NCBI GenBank assembly: GCA_965658595.1
Contig: CBFHSW010000051.1
Location: 1 to 27,046 of the forward strand
Direction of reading: 5' to 3'
Source of the DNA: UBA1858 sp965658595
GTDB lineage: Bacteria; Pseudomonadota; Gammaproteobacteria; UBA4575
DNA length: 27,046 bases
The translations under genes and the position numbers were made by a program. Below are positions 1 through 7,077 of this stretch, piece by piece; position 1 is the first letter of the stretch, and the number at the start of each line of letters is the position of its first letter. The notes beneath the pieces were generated by a model. That model was not told the origin of the DNA. It saw only the letters and a program-made list of their open reading frames with translations, and did no database searches.

Positions 1-1
1 T

Positions 2-829
2 ATCCGCAATCGCATCAAGGGTCAGCTCGCCCGTTTCCCGGACACCAAAATAACCCTAGCCACTGTTCTAATCGGTGAGAATCCCGCTAGCCAGTTATAC
101 ATCTCACGCAAACAAAGTGAAGCTCATGCCGCCGGCATGTCTTCAAAGCATGTGCAACTGCCGGCAGATATTAGCCAAGCAGACTTAATAGATGTCGTTG
201 ATCAATTGGCACAGGATGCTAGTGTTAACGGTATTCTGGTACAGCTGCCATTACCAAAACATATTGATAAACAAGAAATTATCGAACGCATCCCTGCACA
301 CAAAGATGTGGATGGCCTAACCTCAGTGAATATGGGCAAGCTGTTACAAGGGGTGAAACAAATCGTTCCTTGCACCCCATTGGGTGTTATTAGATTAATC
401 CAAGCTTATAAAATTCCAACGGCGGGACGTCATGCCGTGATCGTCGGGCGTTCATCTTTGGTGGGCTTGCCACAGTCCTTATTACTGGCTGAAAAAGGCA
501 TCGATGCGACTGTTACTCTTGCACATTCTAAAACTGACGATCTAGCCGCAGTCTGTAGAAGTGCAGACATAATTATCAGTGCGGTCGGCTCACCAAAACT
601 CATCAAACAAGAATTCGTTAAACCTGGTGCCTATGTCTTTGATGTAGGTGTCAGTCGAATTGATGGACAAATTATCGGTGACGTTGATTTTGATAATGTC
701 GAGTCCATTGCTGCTGGCATCACTCCAATGCCTGGTAGCACAGGCCCTATGACCGTTGCTTGTTTACTGGAAAACACACTGCTGGCAGCACAACTACAGG
801 GAATAATACCTAACCTAATCGACGCATAA
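2..829 (+). CDS. folD: FolD bifunctional methylene-H4F dehydrogenase / methenyl-H4F cyclohydrolase (5' end outside window)
   Basis: The frame is open from base 2, so the gene starts upstream of the window. The first Met, at base 137, is internal. Before it the frame reads LATVLIGENPASQLYISRK, the conserved FolD N-terminal stretch with the catalytic Lys codon at 110-112. Downstream come VQLPLP (catalytic Gln), KDVDG (catalytic Asp), CTPLG, the nucleotide-binding GRSSLVGLP and the C-terminal PMPGSTGPMTVA. The enzyme interconverts methylene-, methenyl- and formyl-tetrahydrofolate in the cytosol. Seen: the usual PGGVGPMT loop of E. coli FolD reads PGSTGPMT here. Inferred: next to serine-cycle genes with no fch nearby, it may provide the cyclohydrolase step between formyl-H4F and MtdA. 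It is followed by a 403-base gap, so co-transcription with sgaA is uncertain. Confidence 0.95.
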   Translation: MRNRIKGQLARFPDTKITLATVLIGENPASQLYISRKQSEAHAAGMSSKHVQLPADISQADLIDVVDQLAQDASVNGILVQLPLPKHIDKQEIIERIPAHKDVDGLTSVNMGKLLQGVKQIVPCTPLGVIRLIQAYKIPTAGRHAVIVGRSSLVGLPQSLLLAEKGIDATVTLAHSKTDDLAAVCRSADIIISAVGSPKLIKQEFVKPGAYVFDVGVSRIDGQIIGDVDFDNVESIAAGITPMPGSTGPMTVACLLENTLLAAQLQGIIPNLIDA

Positions 830-1021
830 TTATTGGTTGTTAGCATGCTGATAGTCGTGTGAAGAATTTCAAGTTGCAGACACAGGTACTTTTCCACATT
901 GTTTGTAGCTATTTACGCCCCTGATAATCGCATTATTTGATGTCATCTCAGGGTTATCTATCCACAAACCTAATGCAAAACCATAAATCCCTGATGATTA
1001 TGCATAAAACAGGGCTTAAAC

Positions 1022-1050
1022 TTGAGGCAAATGTGCCCTTATGGCATTAT
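1022..1050 (+). promoter_or_regulatory. Candidate sigma70-like promoter for sgaA-mclA
   Basis: TTGAGG at 1022-1027 and CATTAT at 1045-1050 are separated by 17 bases. Transcription would begin near 1057, putting the 1065-1107 palindrome at the extreme 5' end of the mRNA. Both boxes are imperfect, so this is only a plausible site. Confidence 0.3.
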
Positions 1051-1064
1051 TGCGAACTTTTCGG

Positions 1065-1107
1065 GCGCTGTTGAAAAACTGCGCGAAATGCTGTTTTTCA
1101 AGAGCGC
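1065..1107. repeat. Interrupted inverted repeat (5 + 9 bp) upstream of sgaA
   Basis: GCGCT-G-TTGAAAAAC at 1065-1079 is mirrored by GTTTTTCAA-G-AGCGC at 1093-1107. A single G/G mismatch interrupts the stem and the loop is 13 nt. It lacks a T-run, so it is not a normal terminator. It could be an mRNA 5' stem-loop, a regulator site or a small palindromic element remnant. Confidence 0.7.
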
Positions 1108-1232
1108 ACGCCGAGGGTTGATTATTAAGCTTCACAACACTCTGGGGAATCTCCGAAGAAACAATCTACGAGCGTGCAACATATGCATGAGCTCAAAAAT
1201 TTTTAACTCACTTTACAAAAGGTAACGATACT

Positions 1233-2510
1233 ATGCCTGGCAAAAAACTCGCATTTCCTGGTAGAAATTTTTTATTCTGTCCAGGACCTACACACATTCC
1301 TAATGAAGTAATGAATGCAATGGTTGTTCCTCAAGAGGACCACCGTGCACCAGATCTTCCTGAATTAGTTTTACCACTACTTAAAGACCTTAATAAAGTC
1401 TTTAGAACTAAAAAGGGCCAAAGCTTCATCTTCCCTGCGACCGGTACTGCAGGTTGGGAAATTGCACTTGCGAACACTCTATCGCCAGGTGACAAAATCC
1501 TTACTTCACGTTTTGGCCAATTCAGTCACCTTTGGTACGACCTTGCCAAGCGCATCGGTATTGAAGTTGAGCTAGTAGACGTTCCATGGGGCGAAGGTGT
1601 TCCAGTTAACGAATTCAAAAAGATCTTACGCAAAGATAAAGAGCATAAGATTAAAGCTGTAGTAGCGTGTCACAACGAAACTGCAACGGGTGTAACAAGT
1701 GATATCGCTGCACTTGGTAAAGCCATGAAAGATCTTAAGCACCCTGCTTTATACATGGTTGATGGTGTGAGCTCTATCGCAAGTATCGATTTCCGTATGG
1801 ACGAGTGGAACGTTGATGTCGCAGTCAGTGGTTCTCAAAAAGGTTTCATGCTCCCAGCGGGTATGGCGCTTATTTGTTTCAGCCAAAAAGCACTTGCTGC
1901 TCGCAAGACTGCAAAATGTGCGCGTTGTTTCCTAGACATCCAAGATCACATCAACACTAACAAAGATGGTTTCTTCCCATACACACCATCTGTTCCAATG
2001 TTACGTGGATTACGTGCAGCCCTAGATCTACTCCTAGATGAAGGCCTTGATAATGTATACGCACGTCACTTCCGTCTAGCTGAAGGTGTACGTAAAGCGG
2101 TTAAAGCTTGGGGCTTAGACACATGTAACGTGGCTCCTAAGTGGCAGTCTGATACTGTCACAGCTATTTTGTCGCCCAAGAATGTTAACGCAGCTGAAGT
2201 GATTCATATTGCTTATCACCGTTACAACATCTCTCTAGGTGCTGGCCTTACTCAAGTGGCAGGTAAAGTATTCCGTATTGGTCACCTTGGTGACAACAGT
2301 GATGTACGCATGATGGCAGCCCTAGGTGGTGTCGAAATGGCCATGCGTGATGCGGGTATTCGTATCAAACCAGGAAGCGGCACCGGTGCGGCAGTTGAAT
2401 ACTACCGTTCTACTGCTAAAGCTATTCCTGCTTTTAAAGCTCCCGGCGCACCTGCCAAGAAGGCACCTGCTAAGAGAAAAACCACTGCACGTAAAAAAGC
2501 AGCTAAGTAA
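1233..2510 (+). CDS. sgaA: Serine-glyoxylate aminotransferase with basic C-terminal tail
   Basis: This PLP enzyme of the class V aminotransferase fold transfers the amino group of serine to glyoxylate, giving hydroxypyruvate and glycine, the entry reaction of the serine cycle. The N-terminal FLFCPGPTHIP, the VDGVSSIASIDFRMDEW block (about 176-192) and GSQKG with the Schiff-base Lys at residue 203 support the family. The start is ATG at 1233 with AAAGG about 10 bases upstream. The core ends around residue 398. The last 20 of 425 residues contain nine Lys/Arg in Ala/Pro-rich context (repeated PAKKAPAK-like units), which is not needed for catalysis and resembles a histone H1 tail. mclA follows 15 bases downstream, so the two are probably one transcript. 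Alanine-glyoxylate aminotransferase is an alternative, made unlikely by the neighbours. Confidence 0.93.
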   Translation: MPGKKLAFPGRNFLFCPGPTHIPNEVMNAMVVPQEDHRAPDLPELVLPLLKDLNKVFRTKKGQSFIFPATGTAGWEIALANTLSPGDKILTSRFGQFSHLWYDLAKRIGIEVELVDVPWGEGVPVNEFKKILRKDKEHKIKAVVACHNETATGVTSDIAALGKAMKDLKHPALYMVDGVSSIASIDFRMDEWNVDVAVSGSQKGFMLPAGMALICFSQKALAARKTAKCARCFLDIQDHINTNKDGFFPYTPSVPMLRGLRAALDLLLDEGLDNVYARHFRLAEGVRKAVKAWGLDTCNVAPKWQSDTVTAILSPKNVNAAEVIHIAYHRYNISLGAGLTQVAGKVFRIGHLGDNSDVRMMAALGGVEMAMRDAGIRIKPGSGTGAAVEYYRSTAKAIPAFKAPGAPAKKAPAKRKTTARKKAAK

Positions 2511-2525
2511 CTGGGAATTTAAACT

Positions 2526-3473
2526 ATGAGCTTTACGCAATACAAACCAGCCCAACTAAGGGTACAGCGATGTGAACTCGCTGTACCTGGCTCCAACCCA
2601 AAGATGATCGAAAAAGCAGCCGATAGTGCTGCTGATTACGTATTTCTTGATTTAGAAGATGCCGTCGCACCTGATGATAAATTACAGGCACGCAAAAACA
2701 TCATCGAAGCATTAAATGACATCGATTGGGCCGCCAAGGGCAAAACTGTCTCTATCCGCATCAACGGTCTAGATACTCATTACATGTATCGTGATGTTGT
2801 AGATGTCGTAGAACAAGCGGGTAGCAAGCTAGATACTATCTTGATCCCTAAAGTCGGCAACCCTGCTGACGTTTACATGGTCGATGCCATGGTGACTCAA
2901 ATCGAGGAAGCCAAAGGCTTCACCAACAAAATCGGTATTGAAGCACTTATTGAAACAGCACTAGGCATGGCTAACGTAGAAGCAATCGCCACTTCTAGCC
3001 CACGTATGGAAGCTATGCACTTCGGTGTGGCTGACTACGCAGCTAGTAATCGCGCTCGCACCGTCAACATTGGTGGCCTTAACCCAGATTATCCAGGTGA
3101 CCAGTGGCATCATGCGATCTCTCGCATGACGGTAGCTTGTCGTGCCTACGGCTTGCGTCCAATTGATGGACCATTCGGTGATTTCAATGATCCAGATGGC
3201 TTCTTGCTAGCTGCGCGTCGTGGTGCAGCCTTGGGTATCGAAGGTAAGTGGGCAATTCATCCATCACAGATTGAGCTTGCTAACCAGGTATTCACACCAC
3301 CTGAAGCTGAAGTCACTAAGGCTCATCGCATCCTGGAAGAGTTAGAAAAAGCCGCACGTGAAGGCAAAGGTGCTGCATCTCTCGACGGTAAGATGATTGA
3401 TGCTGCTTCCGCAAGAATGGCAGAAAATGTCGTTCGAGCAGCTGAGGCAATTGCCGCTAAGAGTTCATCTTAA
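2526..3473 (+). CDS. mclA: Malyl-CoA lyase (serine-cycle type)
   Basis: The enzyme cleaves L-malyl-CoA to acetyl-CoA and glyoxylate, closing the serine cycle. The protein (315 aa) belongs to the CitE/HpcH family of TIM-barrel lyases. Visible motifs are ELAVPGSNP (17-25), FLDLEDAVAPDDK (40-52), RINGLDTHYMYRD (78-90), the metal- and CoA-site region IGIEALIETALGM (136-148) and FGVADYAAS (166-174). As recalled, Methylobacterium MclA carries the same blocks and is slightly longer, with an extra loop after the INADY-like segment. Start is ATG with GGGA 10 bases upstream. The mtkAB genes that make its substrate follow after a terminator and a separate promoter region. Citrate lyase beta subunit is a distant alternative. 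Confidence 0.94.
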   Translation: MSFTQYKPAQLRVQRCELAVPGSNPKMIEKAADSAADYVFLDLEDAVAPDDKLQARKNIIEALNDIDWAAKGKTVSIRINGLDTHYMYRDVVDVVEQAGSKLDTILIPKVGNPADVYMVDAMVTQIEEAKGFTNKIGIEALIETALGMANVEAIATSSPRMEAMHFGVADYAASNRARTVNIGGLNPDYPGDQWHHAISRMTVACRAYGLRPIDGPFGDFNDPDGFLLAARRGAALGIEGKWAIHPSQIELANQVFTPPEAEVTKAHRILEELEKAAREGKGAASLDGKMIDAASARMAENVVRAAEAIAAKSSS

Positions 3474-3495
3474 CGCCAAGTTTTAAGCCGAACAC

Positions 3496-3515
3496 ATACA
3501 ACATGGATGTTGTAT
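3496..3515 (+). repeat. Perfect 9-bp palindrome after mclA
   Basis: ATACAACAT (3496-3504) and ATGTTGTAT (3507-3515) form a perfect inverted repeat with a 2-base centre. It begins 23 bases after the mclA stop and lies 10 bases before a clear intrinsic terminator. It has no T-run. It could be a 3'-end stabilising hairpin or a dyad protein site. Confidence 0.6.
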
Positions 3516-3525
3516 CACTGTAATT

Positions 3526-3562
3526 AAAAGCCACTACGGGGCAACCGCAGTGGCTTTTTTTT
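3526..3562 (+). terminator. Intrinsic terminator of sgaA-mclA
   Basis: AAAAGCCACT (3526-3535) pairs with AGTGGCTTTT (3549-3558), with an inner CGG/CCG pairing, followed by an eight-T run. This is a textbook Rho-independent terminator, 52 bases after the mclA stop. Confidence 0.92.
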
Positions 3563-3688
3563 GCCCACAGAAAATCCATGAAATTCTGAGGAATCTGCAG
3601 ATTGGTTATAAAACGAGCAGCAATCCTCATTTTCAGCCCTTTTGGACCAAATTTTCGACTTTGCTGGTCATTTTCTAGCACACTCACC

Positions 3689-3718
3689 TTGCGTTCACAG
3701 TGCATGAACACCTAAAAT
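3689..3718 (+). promoter_or_regulatory. Candidate sigma70-like promoter for mtkAB-hprA
   Basis: TTGCGT (3689-3694) and TAAAAT (3713-3718) are 18 bases apart. Transcription would start near 3725, giving a leader of about 143 nt before the mtkA GTG. Confidence 0.4.
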
Positions 3719-3804
3719 AGTGTGTACAAAAACAATAACCATACATTTATTACGTCTTTTATTACCCTCGGTACCTAATAAATTGTTGGAGTAACTAATT
3801 TACT

Positions 3805-3856
3805 CGCACGCAGTGTATTAACTGCGGGCGTCTCTTTTATTTTTTTAATTTTATTA
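3805..3856 (+). promoter_or_regulatory. Attenuator-like hairpin plus U-tract in mtkA leader
   Basis: CGCACGCAGT (3805-3814) and ACTGCGGGCG (3821-3830) form a 10-bp GC-rich stem with one mismatch and a 6-nt loop. A strongly T-rich stretch follows immediately (3831-3855). A second small hairpin, GAGTAA/TTACTC (3789-3794 / 3800-3805), abuts it upstream. The structure ends right before the GGGAGG ribosome binding site (3858-3863), so it lies inside the leader and could terminate transcription conditionally. Confidence 0.5.
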
Positions 3857-3868
3857 TGGGAGGATGCT

Positions 3869-5044
3869 GTGGATATCCACGAGTATCAAGCAAAAGAACT
3901 TTTAGCTAAGTTCGGTGTAAGTATTGCCCCAGGCGGTTTAGCCTACAGTCCTGAGCAAGCGGTTTACCGTGCGAAGGAAATCGGTGGCAGTAAGTGGGTC
4001 GTTAAAGCCCAAATTCATTCTGGCGCACGCGGCAAAGCGGGCGGTGTCATTCTATGCAGCACTGAAGACGAAGTAATGGAAGCCTCTGCTGAATTACTTG
4101 GTAAAACATTAGTCACTCACCAGACAGGCCCTCAAGGTAAAGTCGTTCATCGTCTTTACATTGAAGAAGGCACAGCAATTAAGAAAGAGCTATATGTTGC
4201 GCTAGTGCTTGATCGTGTAAAACAGCGCATTAATATCGTTGCCTCCACTGAAGGTGGTATGGATATCGAAGAAGTTGCCGCAAACACACCGGAACTGATT
4301 ATCAGTACTGATATTGAGCCACAAGTGGGGCTAACTGACTTCCAAGCACGCGAAATTGCTTTCAAGCTCGGTTTAGAACCTAGCCTTACAGCACAGGCAG
4401 TTAAGACTCTTCAGGGCGCTTATCGCTCATTCCGTGAGCTTGATGCGACTATGGTGGAGATCAATCCTTTAGTCATCACAGAAGACGGTCATATTCGTGC
4501 TCTAGATGCCAAGATGGGTTTTGACGACAACGCACTATTCCGTCGCCCACAAATTCAAGAATTACGTGACAAGTCACAAGAAGATCCTCGCGAAACAGCC
4601 GCGTCTGATTATGGCTTAAGCTATGTTGGCTTAGATGGTGATATCGGCTGCATGATTAATGGTGCCGGCTTAGCCATGGCTTCATTGGATATGATCAAAC
4701 ACAAAGGTGGCGAGCCAGCTAACTTCCTAGATATTGGTGGTGGTGCTTCTCCTGAGCGTGTAGCGCATGCATTCCAATTAGTACTCGCAGACTCTGGTGT
4801 TAAAGCCATGTTAGTGAATATCTTCGCCGGTATTAACCGCTGTGATTGGATCGCAGAAGGTATTGTTCAAGCATTCAAACAGCTAGAAGTAAAAGTACCT
4901 CTAGTAGTACGCCTATCGGGCACAAATGTTGAGCAAGGTCAGAAAATCATCAATGAAAGTGGCCTACCAATCATTACTGCACACACACTTGAGGAAGCTG
5001 CTGTTAAAGCAGTGGAAGCGCGTAACCAAGCTGTTGGCGCATAG
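3869..5044 (+). CDS. mtkA: Malate-CoA ligase (malate thiokinase) beta subunit
   Basis: The ATP-grasp subunit of malate-CoA ligase makes malyl-CoA from malate, CoA and ATP. The protein (391 aa) is SucC-like: MDIHEYQAKELL at the start, ATP-grasp residues 1 to about 230 with HSGARGKAGGV (51-61) and EINPLVITEDGH, then the CoA-ligase domain with GGGASPERV and NIFAGINRCDWIAEGI. It starts at GTG 3869, five bases after an excellent GGGAGG; no better in-frame start exists. Assignment to malate rather than succinate follows from its position between mclA and hprA and next to the alpha subunit. Succinyl-CoA synthetase beta is the alternative. mtkB follows after 11 bases. Confidence 0.92.
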   Translation: MDIHEYQAKELLAKFGVSIAPGGLAYSPEQAVYRAKEIGGSKWVVKAQIHSGARGKAGGVILCSTEDEVMEASAELLGKTLVTHQTGPQGKVVHRLYIEEGTAIKKELYVALVLDRVKQRINIVASTEGGMDIEEVAANTPELIISTDIEPQVGLTDFQAREIAFKLGLEPSLTAQAVKTLQGAYRSFRELDATMVEINPLVITEDGHIRALDAKMGFDDNALFRRPQIQELRDKSQEDPRETAASDYGLSYVGLDGDIGCMINGAGLAMASLDMIKHKGGEPANFLDIGGGASPERVAHAFQLVLADSGVKAMLVNIFAGINRCDWIAEGIVQAFKQLEVKVPLVVRLSGTNVEQGQKIINESGLPIITAHTLEEAAVKAVEARNQAVGA

Positions 5045-5055
5045 GGAGATAACAT

Positions 5056-5943
5056 ATGACTATTTTATTAAACGAAGAAACCCGCGTCATAGTACAAGGA
5101 TTTACCGGTAAGATCGGTACCTTCCACGCGGAAGAAATGATGGAATATGGCACTAACCTAGTCGGTGGTGTTACTCCAGGTAAAGGTGGCAAAGAGCATC
5201 TTGGTAAGCCTGTATTCAACACTGTGAAAGAAGCGGTGAGTGAAGTGGGTGCTGAAGCCAGTATCATCTTTGTTCCAGGTGCATTTGCAGCTGATTCAAT
5301 TATGGAAGCTGCTGACGCGGGTATTAAATACTGTGTTGCTATTACTGACGGTATTCCAGCTCAAGACATGATGACGGTTAAGCGTTATATGTACCGCTAT
5401 AAGAAAGAAGACCGTATGGTCCTTACTGGCCCTAACTGCGCTGGTACCATCAGCCCAGGAAAAGCTATGCTAGGTATCATGCCAGGTCACATTTACATGG
5501 AAGGAAATGTAGGTGTAGTTGGTCGATCAGGTACATTAGGCTACGAAGCGGCATCCCAAATGAAATCACTCGGCATTGGTATCACTACCAGTGTAGGTAT
5601 CGGCGGTGATCCTATCAATGGAAGCTCTCATCGCGATATTCTTGAACACTTTGAAAATGATCCAGATACCAAAGCTGTGATGATGATTGGTGAAATTGGT
5701 GGCCCACAGGAAGCAGAAGCCGCTCAATACTTCAAAGATCACATGACTAAACCTCTAGTCGCTTATATTGCAGGTTTAACTGCACCTAAGGGACGTCGTA
5801 TGGGACATGCAGGCGCCATTGTTTCTGGTGCTGGTGAGAGTGCTGCTGAGAAAGTTGCATTGCTTGAAGAAGCTGGCGTAGTTGTAGCTCCAAACCCATC
5901 TGATCTAGGTATAACAATGGAAAGAGTTCTTAAAGAACTATAG
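5056..5943 (+). CDS. mtkB: Malate-CoA ligase alpha subunit
   Basis: This is the CoA-binding, phosphohistidine-carrying partner of MtkA (295 aa). An N-terminal Rossmann CoA-binding domain contains VIVQGFTGKIGTFHAEEM (11-28), FVPGAFAADSI and AITDGIPAQDM. The C-terminal ligase domain has GRSGTLGYEA, GIGGDPINGS and the active-site GHAGAIVSG with His251. A GGGAG Shine-Dalgarno lies just upstream of the ATG. Family length is about 290-300 aa, so the gene is complete. hprA starts 11 bases downstream. The near-identical fold of SucD means the function rests partly on context. Confidence 0.92.
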   Translation: MTILLNEETRVIVQGFTGKIGTFHAEEMMEYGTNLVGGVTPGKGGKEHLGKPVFNTVKEAVSEVGAEASIIFVPGAFAADSIMEAADAGIKYCVAITDGIPAQDMMTVKRYMYRYKKEDRMVLTGPNCAGTISPGKAMLGIMPGHIYMEGNVGVVGRSGTLGYEAASQMKSLGIGITTSVGIGGDPINGSSHRDILEHFENDPDTKAVMMIGEIGGPQEAEAAQYFKDHMTKPLVAYIAGLTAPKGRRMGHAGAIVSGAGESAAEKVALLEEAGVVVAPNPSDLGITMERVLKEL

Positions 5944-5954
5944 GAGAATTAAGT

Positions 5955-6923
5955 ATGAGTAAGCCTAAGGTAATTGTAAGCCGCAAGTGGCCTGAGGAAG
6001 TTGAAGCTCAGTTAAAAGAATTGTACGACGTACAATTGAACGAGAGTGATGTTCCGATGACTGCAGACGAAATGAAAGATGCACTCGCTAACTGTGATGC
6101 GTTCTGCCCAACAGTCACTGATGCTGTCAACGCTGACGTACTGTCGGGTGATAACATTCGAGCAAAAATGATTGGAAGTTACGGTGTAGGTTATAACCAC
6201 CTAGATCTAGATGCAGCTAAAGCTGCTGGATTGACCGTGAGTAACACACCGGAAGTATTAACTGACTGTACTGCAGATATCGCAATGGGATTATTAATTT
6301 CAGCCGCGCGTCGCATTGGTGAAGGTGAGCGTCATCTACGTAATGGTGAATGGTCTGGTTGGCGACCTACCCACATGATGGCAACCAAGGTCACTGGTAA
6401 AACATTGGGTTGTATCGGTTTTGGACGTATCGCCCAAGCTATGGCCACTAAAGCCCATTTTGGTTTTGGCATGAAGATCATCTTCAGTGATCCTTACCCA
6501 CCATCACAGGAAGTGATCAACAAATTTGGTGCTACTCAGATGAGTGTTGAAGAAGTTTTACAACAATCAGACTTCGTCTCTCTGCATTGCCCAGGTGGTA
6601 AAGAAACTTATCACTTAATCAATGAAGAGCGTATCAATATGATGCAGTCACATGCCATTTTGGTGAATTCTGCACGTGGTGACGTAGTCGATAACCAAGC
6701 TCTCATTGCCGCACTGAAAAGTGGCAAGATCGGAGGCGCAGGTCTGGATGTGTTCGAAGGTGAACCTAAATTAGACCCAGGCTTTCTTGATTGTGAAAAT
6801 GCCGTGTTACTGCCTCATTTAGGCAGTGCGTCTATCGAGACTCGTATAGCCATGGGTGAGCGAGTACTAGAGAATCTCAAAGCCCACTTTAGTGGTGATA
6901 TCCCAAGAGATAAGCTGGTATAG
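5955..6923 (+). CDS. hprA: Hydroxypyruvate reductase / D-glycerate dehydrogenase
   Basis: The enzyme reduces hydroxypyruvate made by SgaA to D-glycerate. The protein (322 aa) is a D-2-hydroxyacid dehydrogenase. It shows GSYGVGYNHLDLDAA in the substrate domain, the nucleotide-binding GKTLGCIGFGRIAQAM, the catalytic Arg in NSARGDVVDN, Glu in LDVFEGEP and His in LPHLGSAS. It is preceded by AGGAG at good spacing and is the last gene before a terminator at 7007-7031. It is coupled to mtkAB rather than to sgaA. D-3-phosphoglycerate dehydrogenase is less likely because there is no ACT domain and the context is serine cycle. Confidence 0.92.
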   Translation: MSKPKVIVSRKWPEEVEAQLKELYDVQLNESDVPMTADEMKDALANCDAFCPTVTDAVNADVLSGDNIRAKMIGSYGVGYNHLDLDAAKAAGLTVSNTPEVLTDCTADIAMGLLISAARRIGEGERHLRNGEWSGWRPTHMMATKVTGKTLGCIGFGRIAQAMATKAHFGFGMKIIFSDPYPPSQEVINKFGATQMSVEEVLQQSDFVSLHCPGGKETYHLINEERINMMQSHAILVNSARGDVVDNQALIAALKSGKIGGAGLDVFEGEPKLDPGFLDCENAVLLPHLGSASIETRIAMGERVLENLKAHFSGDIPRDKLV

Positions 6924-7006
6924 GCAAGCATGTGTAAGATGGAAATCACTCTAAAAACCAGAGAATAAAGTCGATTACATTGTTCTCATATTAGGGTAAT
7001 TCAGTG

Positions 7007-7031
7007 AAAAGGAGGTCATGGCCTCCTTTTT
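7007..7031 (+). terminator. Intrinsic terminator after mtkA-mtkB-hprA
   Basis: AAAAGGAGG (7007-7015) pairs with CCTCCTTTT (7022-7030) around a 6-nt loop and ends in five Ts. It lies 84 bases after hprA and directly before the ppc promoter candidate. Confidence 0.88.
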
Positions 7032-7058
7032 GCACGTATGCCATATACAACTTTTATA
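7030..7058 (+). promoter_or_regulatory. Candidate promoter for ppc-mtdA
   Basis: TTGCAC (7030-7035) and TTTATA (7053-7058) are 17 bases apart; TATAAC at 7055-7060 is an overlapping alternative -10. The -35 overlaps the last bases of the preceding terminator. Transcription would begin around 7065, leaving only about a dozen bases before the ppc ATG. Confidence 0.4.
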
Positions 7059-7077
7059 ACAAAATTGAATAAACTTT

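Larger units (their letters stand above)
830..1232. other. Intergenic region between folD and sgaA
   Basis: This 403-base stretch holds no convincing gene. A short frame at 1022-1225 starts with TTG, has no Shine-Dalgarno sequence and no recognisable family. The region does hold a large interrupted palindrome (1065-1107) and a weak sigma70-like promoter just before it (1022-1050). A leader of about 175 nt would then precede sgaA. No clear intrinsic terminator was found after folD. Confidence 0.6.
3563..3868 (+). other. Promoter and leader region of mtkA-mtkB-hprA
   Basis: No gene is supported between the mclA terminator and mtkA. A minus-strand frame covering 3457-3711 has no family resemblance and runs through the terminator. 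The region holds a fair sigma70-like promoter (3689-3718), two consecutive hairpins (3789-3805 and 3805-3830), a U-rich run and the mtkA Shine-Dalgarno sequence. Confidence 0.6.

Noticed and set aside
1022..1225. Open frame of 67 codons just before sgaA
   Set aside because: TTG start without ribosome site, passes through the palindrome, no family resemblance; probably leader RNA.
3457..3711. Minus-strand frame between mclA and mtkA
   Set aside because: Runs through a strong terminator and the mtkA promoter candidate and resembles no protein family.
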